Both the position numbers and the translations under genes were made by a program. 64,000 bases of DNA from Paralithodes platypus. Lineage: Eukaryota; Arthropoda; Malacostraca; Decapoda; Lithodidae. The stretch spans positions 36,416,395-36,480,394 of the forward strand of contig CM064502.1 in assembly GCA_032716605.1 (NCBI GenBank), given 5' to 3'. Positions 1 to 12,900 of this stretch are shown here, piece by piece (the stretch's first letter is position 1; every line of letters starts with the position of its first letter). The notes beneath the pieces were generated by a model. It saw only the letters and a list, made by a program, of their open reading frames with translations, ran no database searches and had not been told where the DNA came from.

Positions 1-397
1 TGATTGCAAGCATTTTTTAGCGTATTATTTGCAGGCGTTCAGTAAATTTCTTACGGTAAGGTAGGCAAAAGGCAGTTATGAGATTGAGGTAGGGAAAAGG
101 CAGAACTGCCTATAGCGAGTGTATGAATGGGATTGAGGTAGACAAAAGGCAGAACTGCCTATAGCGAGTGTATGAATGTGATTGAGGTAGACAAAAGGCA
201 GAACTGTCTATAGCGAATGTATGAATGTATGTATGAATGAATGACATGGATGTATGAGGTGGACCAAGAACCAGATGGATGGATGAGATTCGAAACTTTG
301 ATAGACGTATATATCACGGTATACGGTAGAAGTAATTCCTTACAATGTACCGTACATCGTGATATATACGCCTATCAAATGATTGCCATCAATATAC

Positions 398-398
<1 letters not shown>

Positions 399-466
<68 letters not shown>
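399..466. repeat. (TA)n microsatellite
   Basis: Uninterrupted TA dinucleotide tract at the inner end of the left foldback arm. Long open frames across it (Tyr-Ile repeats) are composition artefacts, not genes. Confidence 0.97.
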
Positions 467-468
<2 letters not shown>

Positions 469-519
469 CGTGATATATACGCCTATCAAATTATTGCAAT
501 CAATATACACCAATATACA

Positions 520-635
<116 letters not shown>

Positions 636-1110
636 CGTATATTGATTGCAATCATTTGATAGGCGTATATATCACGATGTACGGTACATTGTAAGGAATT
701 ACTTCTACCGTATACCGTGATATATACGTCTATCAAAGTTTCGAATTTCATCCATCCATCTGGTTCTTGGTCCACCTCATACATCCATGTCATTCATTCA
801 TACATACATTCATACACTCGCTATAGGCAGTTCTGCCTTTTGTCTACCTCAATCACATTCATACACTCGCTATAGGCAGTTCTGCCTTTTGTCTACCTCA
901 ATCCCATTCATACACTCGCTATAGGCAGTTCTGCCTTTTCCCTACCTCAATCACATAACTGCCTTTTGCCTACCTCAATCACATGTGGATAACACCTCCT
1001 GGGAACACCACAACCAAAAAATGAGTCTTCAACACTACCCCATAGGGTGATTTGGAAATGTGTTGTGAAATAATATTATATATAAAACAAAAACAAAAAC
1101 CTGCAAAGCA

Positions 1111-1113
<3 letters not shown>

Positions 1114-1173
<60 letters not shown>
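1114..1173. repeat. (GA)n microsatellite
   Basis: Perfect GA dinucleotide run of about 60 bases. The surrounding 978-1640 is purine-rich and includes a second interrupted GA/GACA/GAAA stretch at about 1345-1420. No gene or known element is recognised there. Confidence 0.95.
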
Positions 1174-1176
<3 letters not shown>

Positions 1177-1639
1177 CAGAAACTGAACTGAAGAAAGAGT
1201 GAAAAAGATATAATACAGAAATATTACAAGCAAATAATGAAATAGAGGGATTAGTTAGAGAAAATAATAATGAGAAAATACATAATGAGAATTAATATAC
1301 GGATGAGGAAGAGAGAAAGGGAGCCCGAGAGAGGGAAAGCGAGCGAGCCAGAGAGAGAGAGAGAGAGAGACAGACAGAGAGGAGTGAGAGAGAGAGAAAG
1401 AAAGAGAGAGAGAGAGATAATACAGAGAATACAGAAATAAGGAGAAATAAGAAAAAATAAGACCGATTACCGAAGGAATAGTAGACGCGCGAGAGGCCGA
1501 AGTCAGGCCAAAGCGAACGCATCCGAACGCGCCCGGGAAATAGACCAAAAAGTACCTCCTCTTCCTCACCTCTTCCCACCCTCCACACTCATTCATAACA
1601 TCCATTCATAGACTTATATGGGGAGACGAAGAGTTGCTC

Positions 1640-1773
1640 TTTCCAAAAATGATCGTTTCGTTCGCATTGGAGCCAGAGTAACAGCGCTAGGGCGAGTGAA
1701 ATTGAGCGAATATTTCGGGATTATGCCCGCTGAGCGGTACAGTGTAAAATACCTTACCACCCGCTAAATAAGG
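1640..1773 (-). mobile_element. Probable fragment of the TTAA-inserting MITE-1 family
   Basis: The right edge reads as the reverse complement of the MITE-1 terminus: CCCGCTAAATAAGGG followed by TTAA at 1774-1777. Directly beyond it the LINE-A fragment resumes, so this piece interrupts that fragment at a TTAA, as MITE-1 does elsewhere (16003, 35970, 46610). The left boundary and internal sequence are not clear; only the terminus is convincing. Confidence 0.4.
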
Positions 1774-1777
1774 GTTA

Positions 1778-2523
1778 AGGAGATCATTTATAAAAATTAG
1801 AAAGAGAATAGGAGATAGGACAGAGCCCTGAGGAACACCGGAGTTTATAGGGTGAGTAAGTGAACAATGGCCGTCCACAACCGCGGCTATGGAACGGCCG
1901 GAAAGGAAATTAGAGACAAAGGCACAGATGGAGGGATAGAAACCGAAGGAGGGTAGTTTAGAAATTAAAGATTTATGCCAGACTCTATCGAAGGCTTTTG
2001 ATATGTCTAGTGCAATAGAAAAAGTCTCACCGAAGTCCCGAAAGGAGGATGACCAAGAGTTAGTAAGATATGAAAGAAGATCACCAGTAGAGCGACCCTT
2101 AAGGAAGCCATACTGGCGATCTGAGAGCAGATTATGAGAAGAGAAATGCTTAAGAAATTTGGAAGCAAGAATAGTTTCAAAAACTTTAGAAAGACAAGAA
2201 ATGAGAGCAATTGGACAATAGTTGGAGGGTTGAGAGCGGTCACCCTTCTTTGGGACAGGTTGAATGTGAGCAAAATTCCAGCATGAAGGGAAGACGTTAG
2301 AGGATAGACAGAGACGAAAGAGTTTGCCTAGGCAGGGAGTCAGCACGGAAGCACAGTTTTTGAGAACAACAGGAGGAACGCCGTCCGGACCGTACGCCTT
2401 ATTAGTGCTAAGCCCAGAGAGGGTAGAAAGTACATCTTTTGAAGAGATTAGGATATTAGGTATATGTAAGAGAGAGGAGGGCGGAGAGGGGAATAGCACC
2501 GGAATCATCCAAGGTGGATGCAA
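1778..2523 (-). pseudogene. LINE-A reverse transcriptase fragment (non-LTR retrotransposon)
   Basis: Read on the minus strand, this is an open stretch of about 245 codons covering the N-terminal and middle parts of a non-LTR reverse transcriptase. Visible blocks in order are the GPDGVPP motif, PKKGDRS, a RQYGF.KGRST block, ALDISKAFDRVWH (catalytic block A with its Asp) and GVPQGSVLSP. The copy stops before the YADD box, at the MITE-1 fragment. It is nearly the same at protein level as the fuller copy at 13345-14960. There is no endonuclease and no 3' end, so it is a dead, truncated insertion. Confidence 0.93.
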
Positions 2524-3280
2524 TTAGCAGAAAAACAACTTATAAAACTTGAGACCTATCATGATAACTTCATCCAAATTTTCAATACAATTTTATATCC
2601 CCCCCGCCCCTTGTCAAACCTCCTTCACCCCAACAACAGAGAGGCACCCATTCCTAAATTCACTTAAAATCAAGATTGGTAGAGGCGGTGGGTCATGCCG
2701 GCTCGTCCACAGTTCAACCTCCCTACCACTCTTGACCTAGATTCCTAGATTCACTTCCAATTAATATGTATAATTTCACAGACCCACCAAATGTCCTTAC
2801 TAGCACCAATCCTTAGCCAATTATAATCAAATTACAAGACAACAACCTTTTAATGTAACTTCAAAATATAATAACAGTACAGCCTTCTTACAAGTTCTGC
2901 CACTGACAGCTCTTCCCCAGCATTACCCCCCTTTTGACTCAATGCCACCCAACATTATCTCTCCCTTTTATACCATTTTCGAATTACTACCATCCATAGA
3001 TACAACCCTAAAACATCCAAGCCCAATAGCAAGCACTTTCGATTTGATACCACCCAAAAATATCTTGCTCCCCATCCCTTGCCCCCTTCTTGGCAAGCCA
3101 TCCTGAATCTCATTAACTCCTTCAGACATATTATGTTCCAGTAAGTCCACGGAGGCGGGAGCCCGGTATCCTTGCCACCGCCTCACACTACACTCACAAC
3201 AACACTGCGGCCGTTAGAATTATCGGAGGTGGCTGAGATTGCCACCAACGGTTTTATCGTAAGCTAACTTATCGGACTTA
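2524..3280. other. Unassigned intergenic DNA
   Basis: No convincing coding, RNA or repeat signal seen. It contains short C-rich runs (2599-2612) and AT-rich stretches. The longest open frames are below 75 codons and look like chance. Confidence 0.5.
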
Positions 3281-3284
3281 CTGA

Positions 3285-3405
3285 GCTCCATATGACGCTA
3301 GAGCGTCATATAACTTATTAGAGAGCCATGGAGATAAGTCCATATGACGCACTAGCGTCATATGAGTTTTTGGCGCACTCGGTCATATGACGCTACCGCG
3401 ACATA
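3285..3405. repeat. Cluster of CATATGACGC palindromes
   Basis: Two clear inverted repeats with 10-base arms lie about 50 bp apart: ATATGACGCT-AG-AGCGTCATAT near 3291, and CATATGACGC-ACTA-GCGTCATATG near 3340. A third, degenerate copy lies near 3384. Hairpin-like or dimeric-site-like structure is seen directly; any function is inference. Confidence 0.7.
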
Positions 3406-4599
3406 TATGTCTGGAGGAGTTAAAGTAACTTCTCCAACTAAAACAATTCAACCCCAGCTCAATTATTAAACTCACGCACGTTGGGTCAAGCCCCGACACC
3501 CTATTTCTCTCACTATTATCACTGTCTCTCCTACTTAATCAATAAAAACTTCCCTTCTTTCACCCTCACCCACCTTTTCTATATTCATTTGATTGATTGA
3601 TTGATTGCAGCGGTTATTCACCCCTCGGAACTCACTGGGCGAGCTTCTTGCAACCCATTTCCTCTCTCTCGCTTGGGCACAAAAGGGAACTCGGAACCAA
3701 ATATTCCAGCCACCCTGCCCTCACCAAATGTTCCAGTAAAGACCACCCCTGGCCTAGCCTCGCTCTCTCCTACTAGGCGGATACACCTTCAGTATCCGGC
3801 CGCCTGTCGTCACATCGCTAGCTTGCATACCCACAGCCAAGCGATTCAAGAGGGACGACAAATAGTAGTAGACGGGAGCGAGAACTTCCAGAAGAGCTAT
3901 TGGCCAGCTCTGAGGTGGTAAAACAGTTCCAGCACACACACCTAGCAGTAGACAATATATATTTTTAAAGGACCCATATTGGGCCCGAACCAGACTTAAA
4001 GAGAGAAAATGCTTGACTAACCTAGTGGTTCCCTAAATATTTGATGTGTCCTTATAGGACAGACTAAAGAGAAAAGATCCTAGACTTATATATAAATAAA
4101 ATGATGATGTATTGTGAGGGAAATAGTTATTCTTGTTAGAAAAGGCTCAATGCCGAATAGTTATAATTAGCATAGGATCTAATAGGAAAGACTTAGATAC
4201 AAATAGCAAAGTAAAAGGGAATAATTCTTGAGGATAGATAGGCAACTAGCAGGCTCAGGGGAAATAACTAATAGTTGCCAGTAGATCAGTTTTAGTTAAG
4301 AAATAGATTGGGAGGACACTAGTCGTATGAATAACGAACTCTTTTGTTATAAAGGAAATAATATCTATCATCATAGAGAGGAATTTCGGTCAGTTCTGTG
4401 TGGAGCGTTACGGGTGTTACGTCCAGAATAATATTTTGATCATAAGAATCTATGTAAAGGATTAAAGCGGAGAATCTTTTCCATGTAGAGGTTTTGAGGT
4501 ACTGTTTACCAAGGTTAAGAATTATTATTGATTAAGTGATTTATGTGAATATAACTTGTTTGCAATAGGATTACGCGAACGTATAATCTGAGGGTGATC
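3406..4599. other. Unassigned region; may include the start of the Gypsy-1 LTR
   Basis: Contains a short GATT repeat (3588-3607) and an open frame of 106 codons at 3601-3921 that I do not recognise. Somewhere between about 3930 and 4600 the Gypsy-1 5' LTR should begin, but no LTR start or target duplication could be fixed because the second LTR copy in the window (41696-42712) is truncated on that side. Confidence 0.4.
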
Positions 4600-5363
4600 A
4601 AGGTAAATTGTAGAAACACCCTGTTCATTTGAGTAAACATGTTGTACAATCAAAGAGTGTATTAGAGAGGGAAATCGAGATAACTTGTAGCAACCCCCTG
4701 TTCATTTGAAGGAATATATTGTATAATAAAAGCGTTATAGAGAGGTAACTTGTAACAATGCTCTGGGGAATTGATTAATCATATTGTATGAGGTAACAAG
4801 TATAGTAAATAATCAAAGGGTGTTGAGATCAAATTGTAATGATGCCCTTGTCATATGAGTAAATGTGATGTACAGAGTGGAGAGGAAATCTTAATTAAGA
4901 GATCATATGTAGTAAAGCCTTGGTCTCTGGAGTAGACGAAATAGACCCGGTAGAAGTATATCATTCTGTAAGTTAAAATTAGGAATATCACTCTTGTTTT
5001 AGATAGGTGAATAAAGGTATGATTTATTAATTCCCTGGTCTCTAAAGTAGACACAGCGGGGCTCAGTAAAAAACATATTATTTTAGAAACTAATAACGTG
5101 CCTTTGGAACAAAAAGCCGACTTAAGTCAATACCTGAATAACGGGAATTCAAATAGGGAGTAACGGAAGCTCTAGGGTTCCAAAGTACAACCTATAGTGG
5201 ATCGACGTAATATTCAATCCGTGTCTTGAACTCATCTCGGCCCGAACAGAGAAACAGTTATTAGAGTAGTAGCAAGTTTGTTAAATAAAGTATACAAACT
5301 TCTAAATGACTGTCGATTTATCCCCCACTCTAGTAGTATATTCGAAATAAGAAAATAAGTACA
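4600..5363 (+). mobile_element. Gypsy-1 5' LTR (supported part)
   Basis: Positions 4797-5363 align by eye with 41696-42712, apart from insertions in the latter. Both end in TACA, and this copy is followed six bases later by a primer-binding site, as an LTR should be. The part 4600-4880 is made of about four degenerate 65-70 bp tandem units, each with a variant of TAACTTGTA-N-CCCTGTTCATTTGA. The true left end is not determined. Confidence 0.7.
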
Positions 5364-5369
5364 TTTTCG

Positions 5370-5389
5370 TGGCAAGCGGTGGGATTCGA
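5370..5389 (+). promoter_or_regulatory. Gypsy-1 primer-binding site (tRNA-Leu-like)
   Basis: TGGCAAGCGGTGGGATTCGA begins six bases after the LTR end. Its complement reads like the 3' half of a tRNA T-arm and acceptor (TTCGAATCCCACCGC...), most like tRNA-Leu. It would prime minus-strand DNA synthesis. The tRNA assignment is from memory of tRNA consensus sequences. Confidence 0.7.
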
Positions 5390-5433
5390 CAAATAATTTT
5401 GATTGAGTATAATTATCTAACAGAAAAGACATA

Positions 5434-6222
5434 ATGACGGCTGTATTACCATTCAGATTATGGGAAAAGGGGAAAGAAGAAATCGAGCTATGGGTCGAAC
5501 AGTTAGAATGTCAGTTCCCGGTACTTGACGTAGGAGAAAATGGAAAGAAGATCGCCTTTGGAAAGGCACCCTTAGGCAAGGCCCTGAACAATGTAAGAGC
5601 ACGTCTAGAGGGACTAGTGTCATGGGCAGAAGTTAGGAGTGCCCTAATTGAAGAATTTGGCCGAGAAACCTCCACCAGGAAGGCCAGAGACAAACTTATG
5701 AGTCTGAAACTCGACGGCCAAAATGTGAGAGCCCTGAGGGAAATCACGAAAAATGTCAAACTTGCGTATCCCCATATGGACCCAGAGAGTCAGGAAACAG
5801 AGATCAGAGAGATTATGATCCAAGCATGCCCTGTGGAAGTTAGAAGGCACTGCATTATCCATGAAGTGACCACCACTAAGGAACTCATGGAGGTAATCAA
5901 GAAGATAACGGAAGCTCGAGAGTTAAGAGAGGAAAAAAAGAAAGTGGAGGAGGAGAACCCAAACAAAGGGTATCCGAGAACCATGATCCGATGCTTTACA
6001 TGCAGACAAACCGGACACCAAGCTAGGAACTGTTCCAACCGTCCCCAAACCCCAACCCCTAGATTTAACTCCAGACCCGCACTTCCAAACGATCGACCCC
6101 TGCCAAGGGGAACCGATCCAAATCAGGGAGGAATGCTTCCAGTAGAATATAGGGAGACAGAAAGCCAGCCAAAAATCACGATGCCGGAAGGGGGAGAAAA
6201 TTTTCCGTTAAACCTCACATAG
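5434..6222 (+). CDS. gag: Gypsy-1 gag (capsid/nucleocapsid) polyprotein
   Basis: A 262-codon open frame starts 44 bases after the primer-binding site. A zinc knuckle of CCHC form (C-X2-C-X4-H-X4-C, CFTCRQTGHQARNC) lies at about residues 187-200 and is followed by a basic, proline-rich tail. The upstream part is helical and charged, as in Ty3/gypsy capsids, with a Lys/Glu-rich coiled segment just before the knuckle. It would bind element RNA and assemble particles. The frame ends with TAG, with pol following in another frame. Length and knuckle number are usual for the family, and no internal lesion is visible. Confidence 0.88.
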   Translation: MTAVLPFRLWEKGKEEIELWVEQLECQFPVLDVGENGKKIAFGKAPLGKALNNVRARLEGLVSWAEVRSALIEEFGRETSTRKARDKLMSLKLDGQNVRALREITKNVKLAYPHMDPESQETEIREIMIQACPVEVRRHCIIHEVTTTKELMEVIKKITEARELREEKKKVEEENPNKGYPRTMIRCFTCRQTGHQARNCSNRPQTPTPRFNSRPALPNDRPLPRGTDPNQGGMLPVEYRETESQPKITMPEGGENFPLNLT

Positions 6223-8085
6223 AAGGGCGGTATAGTGAGGTCAACATCTTAGAGAGACAAACGCCTTGTGAAACCATAGTAATAAATGGGAAAGCCGCAA
6301 ACATGCTAATTGATGCGGGGGGAAACAGAAGTTGCCTTTTGGAGAATTTTGTGAAGAAGAATCAGAAAGAAATGGGCCCCTTAAATCAAACTAGTATTCA
6401 GTTGTCGGGAGCCGGGGGTCAACCACTGACGATTCTAGGGAGAACTAATACGGTAGTGTAGGAATTAAATTCACCACCGATTTTTGTGTTCTATCAGGAA
6501 AATCCAATAGCGGAGTCGATGGGTATCTGGGACTAGATCTCATGAGTCAGTTGGGGGTAACTATCCAGTGCGGGCTGAAAGATACGACGACCACCCTACG
6601 ACCTCAAATACCACAAGGAAACTTTCTATCCCCCCTAGATCTTGGAAAGTTATAAAATTCCTCAAGCCCCGGGAATGACTGCCGGGATTTTTTAACCTGA
6701 TGCACAGAATAAAGTGAGAATATCTCCCACCTTTATTACTACCGACCAGAGAAAAATAGTTCTAGCCAACTTTGGCGATGACACGATTAATTATCAAAAA
6801 GGAAAACTGTTAGGACAAGTTGCACCCGCACAACCCACCGCTGTTGGAACAGACGGACCCGTTAACTTACCTGAGATTCCGAAACAATTAACGTCAAATC
6901 AAGCCAATACCTTACATGAATTGCTCTGGACTTACCGAGATGTGTTTGCTCAAAACGAAGGGAACCACGGATCGGCCCAAACCTGACACACCCACGAGAT
7001 ACACACTCAAGGTGCTCCTATTAGACAACCCTATAGGCGACAAAATCCCATTATGAGACAAAAAGAAAAGGAACAAGTAGAGGAAATTATTAAGCAGGGG
7101 ATAGTAGTGGAATCCTACAGTCCGTGGTCATCTCCAGTAGTCCTGGTAAAAAAAAAAAAAAAAAGTCTACTCGGTTCTGTGTATATTATCGTAAATTAAA
7201 CGATGTCACCATCAAAGACGCGCAACCCCTACCTCGTATTGATGACTCGCTAGAATCACTCAATGGGTCAACCTGGTTTTCTACCCTAGACCTACAAAGT
7301 GGATACTGGCAAGTACCAGTTAGGTTAGAGGACCAAGAGAAAACCGCATTTGCCACAAGTGAAGGCAAACTCTACCAGTTCACAGTCTTGCCTTTCGGAG
7401 TTTGTAATGGACCAGCCAGTTTCACTAGAGTCATGGACGAAGTATTGAGGGGATTAACCTGGAGAACCTGTTTTAGCTTACTTGGATGATATTATAATTT
7501 TGTCCACTAGTTGGGAGGAACATATTAACCGACTACAAGAAGTATTAGAAAGGATCAGGGGGGCAGGACTTAAACTGAAGCCTTCAAAATGCCAATTAGG
7601 GGCCTGCCAGGTGGTATACCTAGGGCTTGTTGTTTCAAGTAAAGGTATCCAACCGGATCCACATAAAGTGAAATCTATTTCAGAAATTTCACTCCCTTCC
7701 TCTGTCAAAGAGATCCGAGCATTTCTGGGGATGGCATCTTATTATCGGAGGTTCATACCCAAACTTTTCAAAAATTGCTCGCCCCATGACTAAGAGACTG
7801 GAAAAAGGTAGGAGGTTCGACTGGGATCAGAGTTGTCAGATAGCTTTTCATCAACTGAAACAAAAATGGACTTCTAACCCCATAGTTTGTCATCCGAATT
7901 TTACCAAGCCATTCCAACTATACACCGATGCTTCCGATGAAGGGCTCGTGGCCGTATTGGCCCAGAAAGTGGATGGAAAGGAAGGCATAGTAGCGTGCGC
8001 TAGCCAGACGCTGAATAAGGGCGACAAAAAATACAGCGTTACTAAAAATGAATGCCTAGCTCTAGTGTGGGCTGTACAATATTTA
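6223..8085 (+). pseudogene. pol: Gypsy-1 pol remnant: protease, reverse transcriptase, RNase H (broken)
   Basis: The protease-like segment starts just after gag; its active-site block reads IDAGG rather than the usual D-T/S-G. The reverse transcriptase is spread over three frames: a segment ending at 7489 holds TLDLQSGYWQVPV and the LPFGVCNGPASF block, and the YLDD catalytic box is reached only after a frame change near 7470. Another frame change near 7785 leads into RNase H (YTDASDEG). A run of 17 A near 7147 is a further suspicious spot. The order PR-RT-RH is the ordinary Ty3/gypsy one. Similarity ends abruptly at about 8085 inside RNase H; no integrase follows here. Integrase pieces of a conventional Gypsy on the same strand occur at 26290 and 38628. 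Confidence 0.87.
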
Positions 8086-8739
8086 TTAGTGGCCCCTTCA
8101 TCATTGACGATGCGCCTTACGTAGGTAATGGCCACATTGGCCAATCTTTGAACTCTAGGCTTGCTGTTCAAACTTACCGCCCAAGGAGAACTTAAAATAC
8201 GATTTCCTTACATCGTGAGCGAAACGCTTCAAATAACCACTCACGGACTCGTCCGTATGATGTGGGTCCACTACTAGGAAAAACTAGTAAAATAAATAAA
8301 TTAAAAATAAAAATTAAACTTGACCTGGCTTGCGCTTTCCATGCTTCTGCTCTTGGGTACCGCTCGCCACCCCGCTCACCGCGAGCGTTCCTCCTTATAC
8401 TCCTTGGGACCGTATTGATAGGACATAGGTCCCCGATGCTCCTGCCCGCACCCAATTTGTCACCTTACTTCATCATGTTTCATTTGCTTGGCCTCTCTTA
8501 CTGATTTTCTTTGTGCCTCATTTACACTGAGAGCAATCCAGCTAGCTCTCACAAACACCTTCTCTTCCAATCCACTTCACTACACTAAACATGCACACCA
8601 CACTTCATTCCTCCACACCAATATGTTTAAAAATTATTAATTGTAGCCCAGCCTCAGAGTCCCTAGGGGGGCGGGGGGGGGGACCATAAATTCACCCACA
8701 CCCGACCGCCAATCCCCTGACGACCCCCCAAAATTACCT
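8086..8739. other. Unassigned region with one dispersed repeat
   Basis: 8470-8600 is an inverted copy, by eye, of 58505-58640; shared words include TTTGTGCCTCA and CTCACAAACAC. The remainder, including a G-run at 8668-8686, is unassigned. The left edge of LINE-A is probably between 8690 and 8740 but has no visible target duplication. Confidence 0.5.
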
Positions 8740-9986
8740 TGACCTCGGCCTGTTACTCTTTCTATTGATTTCTGCAACATTCGCGGACTTTCCTCTAACT
8801 TTCACTCTGTTGAACACCGTCTCTCCTCCTATAAACCTGATCTTCTCTTCCTCACCGAAACTCAGGTGTCTGTAGCAACATCCAGCAGCCCCTTCTCTGT
8901 ATCCTCCTACTTTCTCTATCCTAGTTTCAAAGCCAACGGCGGATGTTGTGCATATGTGCACAACAAACTCACTTGCTCTCGTGTTCCCGATTTCAACTCC
9001 TCTGAATTCTCAACTTTATGGCTCAAACTTTCCTGTCATTCTCTTACCAAATATGTCTGTGCTGTCTATCTTTCCCCTAACTCTTCCAACTTTCTTAAAT
9101 TCTTTGACTACTTAAACTCTACAGTGGAACATGTTCTCTCCATTTCTCCTTTCTCAGAAATCTCCATCTTAGGAGATTTCAACGTTCACCACCGCCAATG
9201 GCTCTCCTCTGACACTACTGACCCAGCTGGTGAACAAGCCTACGTCTTTTCTATCATAAATGACCAAGAGCAGTTAGTTCAGCAACCCACCCGTATCCCG
9301 GATCGCATCGGCCCAACATTCTTGACTTGTTTCTAACTTCTAACCCTTCTTCTTATAATGTTGATCTTTTCTCTCCTTTGGGCTCCTCTGACCATAAACT
9401 TATCTCTGTCACCTGTCCTATCTCTCCAGTACGGCCACCCAATCCTCCTAGCCGGCGGCGCTTGTGGCACTTCGGCGCTGCCAACTGGGAGGCTCTCCGG
9501 CAGTACTTCTTTGATTTCCCATGGAATGATTTCTGCTTCCGTGGCCGGGGACCCTCGGAGAGTGCTCAACGCATTACCGATGTAATCCTATCGGGCATGG
9601 AAGCATACATTTCATTCTCTTTCTCTCAGACTAATACTAAAATTTGTTGGTTTAATCACGCCTATTCTACTGCTGTCCGCTATAAGGAGGAAGCATTCAA
9701 ATGGTACCAACGCCTTAAAACTCAGGACTCTCATTCTTCCTATGTTTCTGCGCGGAATCAAGCCAAATCTGTTCTTCGACTTGTCAAACACTTTTTCATC
9801 AATAAAAAATGTACTGAACTATCCAACTCTAGCTCTTCCCAAGCTTTCTGGCATCTAGCCAAAAATCTCTCCAACAATTTCTCTTCCTCGTCTTTCCCTC
9901 TCCTTTTCCACTCTGGTGGCACAACCATCACTTCTTCCTCTGACAAAGCTGAACTCTTCGCTCAAACTTTTGCTAGAAACTCCACC
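8740..9986 (+). pseudogene. LINE-A endonuclease half (non-LTR retrotransposon ORF2, N-terminal)
   Basis: An APE-type endonuclease is readable: an N-I-R-G-L-S-S-N opening block near 8776, LFLTETQ near 8848, GDFNVHHRQWL near 9175 and GSSDHKLI near 9390 (the SDH catalytic box). A frame change falls between 9310 and 9340. The frame then runs on through the linker before reverse transcriptase until it meets a poly-T at 9988. That poly-T is the 3' tail of LINE-B, inserted on the opposite strand. The same frame region resumes near 13345. The 5' start is truncated or at least lacks a recognisable ORF1. Confidence 0.9.
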
Positions 9987-12900
9987 TTTTTTTTTTTTTT
10001 TTTTTTTTTTAAGAGACAATGAACGGAGGAAGGAAAAACACAGATAAAACAAAAAGGTCCATGTGCCTAAAGGCATCCTCCATTCATAAAATGTTTGTAA
10101 CAACTGGATTTAAACATTTGTTGATTGTAAGTTTGTGGAAAGCAATTCGAGGGAAGTGAATTCCAAAGAGTAGTAGCTCTAGGGATAAATGAATTCTGAT
10201 AAGCAGAAGTTCTGCATTGTGGAGGAGAAAGTGTAAATTCATGGGCGCTCTCAGCTGCCCTAGTTCTACGGGGAAAGATGTGGAGAGGCGGCACAATTGA
10301 AGCAAGTTCCTCGGAACAATTGCTGTGAAAATATCTGTAGAATAATGCAAGGGATGCAACGTTTCTTCGTATGGCTAATGTAGGAAGGTCCTGTGTGATT
10401 GCAGGGTTATTGATTAATCTAATAGCTTTATTTTGAATTTTGTCCAACTGCCTCAATGCAACCACTCCACTTCCACCCCACAGAGGTGAACAGTAATCCA
10501 TCTGAGAGCGCACATGACTTTTATATATTACGGCCAACTGCTCGTCAGTGAAGAATTCTCGAACTCTGTACAGGAGTCCCAGTTTTTTAGAGGCATTCTT
10601 AGCAATGCTTCTAACATAATGTGTCCAGCTCAAGTTAGTAGTTAATGTTACACCGAGAATGTCAATACTAGGGGAAGTGGGAATATTTACATCATTAAAA
10701 AATATATGGGAGTCAGTGAGATTCTGTCGGTTAGAAAATTGAATGTACTTGGTTTTCTGTGCATTAAAGGAAACTAGATTCTCTTGTCCCCATTCATTAA
10801 TTCTAGAAAGGTCCTGGTTCAGAGAAATTGCAGTGTTTATTTTTGAATTTATAAGATCGGGTTGGGTGAAAGAATTGGTAAATGTGAAGGAACTGTGGAG
10901 TGTTGAGTCATCTGCGTAGGAATGTATTGGATTATGAGTGGTAGATATGAGATCATTGATATGAATGAGGAACAGAGTTGGGGCCAAAACTGATCCCTGG
11001 GGAACACCAGCATTTATTGAGTGAAATTGAGAATAAAGGCCATCTACCATTACACATATTTTTCTGTTATGAAGATAAGAAGAAATTAGTGGAACTAATG
11101 ATGCAAGGCCGTAGTGTGACATCTTCGACAATAAGGATTGATGCCAGACTCTATCAAATGCCTTTGATATATCCAGTGCTATTGTATGTGTTTCACCATG
11201 TTGGTCTGTAGCTTGGTTGATTTGATGCGTAAGAAGGCAAAGAATGTCTGCAGTTGATCGACATCGTCTAAAACCATATTGCCTATCACTGATTAATTTA
11301 TTATTCTCCAGATGCTTAATTATGTGATTATTTAATATAATTTCAAAAACTTTGCCAAGAGTGGAAGTTATAGCTATTGGTCTGTAGTTTGATGGATCTG
11401 AAGAGGCACCTTTTTTAGGAACTGGATGGATGTTTGCTTCTTTCCAGGGTACTGGGAAGCATGAGGTATGAGTACACAGACGGAAAAATTTTGCCAATAC
11501 AGGAGCGAGCACCAAGGAGCAATTCTTAAGTACTATTGGAGGAATTTCATCTGGACCAGGAGCCTTATCTACTGAGAGATTCTGCAAAATAGTTTTGACA
11601 TGTCTGGTGTGGATCTTAAGTGAGGGAATTTCAGGTGAATTAAAATTAAGTACAGGGACATCTTGATTTATTTCATCTAAGGTTGAGTTGGTGGAGAAAA
11701 TATCTGCAAGAAGGTTAGCTTTACCTCGTGGGTCACTTACAAGATTGCCAGTCGGAGATTTTAATGGTGGAATGGATGAAGCAGTAGTGAAGTTGGATTT
11801 GAATGAGTTAAGAGTAGACCAAAATATTTTGTTATCATTTGGATTATTTAGAAGTTTATTTGCCTGCTTATGGAGAAAGTTTGATTTAGTTAGGTTTAAT
11901 ACAGTTTTGGCATGATTTCTGATGTTTCTAAAGTAATTAAAGGCTTCATGTGTTTTTGATCTTGTGTATGCATTGTAGGCTATTGCTTTTTGTTCAGTTA
12001 CTCTAGCACAATTATGGTCAAACCATTTAGGTGAATTAGATCTTTTACTGTACTTTTGATGAGGAATAAAAGTTTCCATTCCAATTTTTACAAAATCTTG
12101 TATGTGGCTCAAGGTGGAGTGTGCATCATTAGAAAAGAAAGAGGTCCAGGGAATATCAATAAAGAAACCTTGAAGACCCTCCCAGTCTGCCCTATCGTAA
12201 TGCCATTTAGTCACCAAAACAGGTTCAGAGTGGGAAGGTGTGGTAGGTGATAGACAGGTGGCCTGTATCAGACAGTGATCAGAAGATCCAAGTGGGGACC
12301 TCACTGTAACATCATAATTTTCTGAATTGGTTGTTAAAAATAAGTCCAGTAGGTGGGAATTATGATTAGGATTATCTGGTACACGGGTGGGTTGGTTGAC
12401 TAGTTGAATGAGATTAAATGAGTCTGCAAATAGCTCACATTCAAGACCAGCATCATCAGTCCTGGCTGAATGAGTGAGCCATTCAACATTATGGACATTA
12501 AAATCACCCAACACAGTGATTTCAGAAGAAGCATTTAAGTTGAGGACACTGAATTGTGAGGACAGAGAATCAAAAAGACTTTGCTCTGGAGGAGTATTTG
12601 GGGAACGGTAGATGCAACATATGTATTTAAATTTACCAGCAGAAAATAATTTGTATATAGAATAATCAAAATAGGGACAATTGAAACTAGTAACCTCCTC
12701 CAGGGCAATTTCAGATTTTGCGAAGCAACATACACCACCTTTAGGTCTGAAATTTTGGAGCAGTTGATAACCTGGAAAATTAAATCTAGATGTGTCAGAT
12801 GTGGATGTTACTTGAGTCTCTGTCAAAAAAGGAGAGTAGGGGATTCTGCTTGAAGAAATTGGTGTACAGAATTTATGTTAGAGTGAAGTCCCCTTATATT

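Noticed and set aside
1255..1605. Ser/Leu-rich minus-strand frames
   Set aside because: Shadows of GA-rich microsatellite DNA.
4851..5054. Minus-strand ORFs over the Gypsy-1 LTR
   Set aside because: Chance frames inside an LTR.
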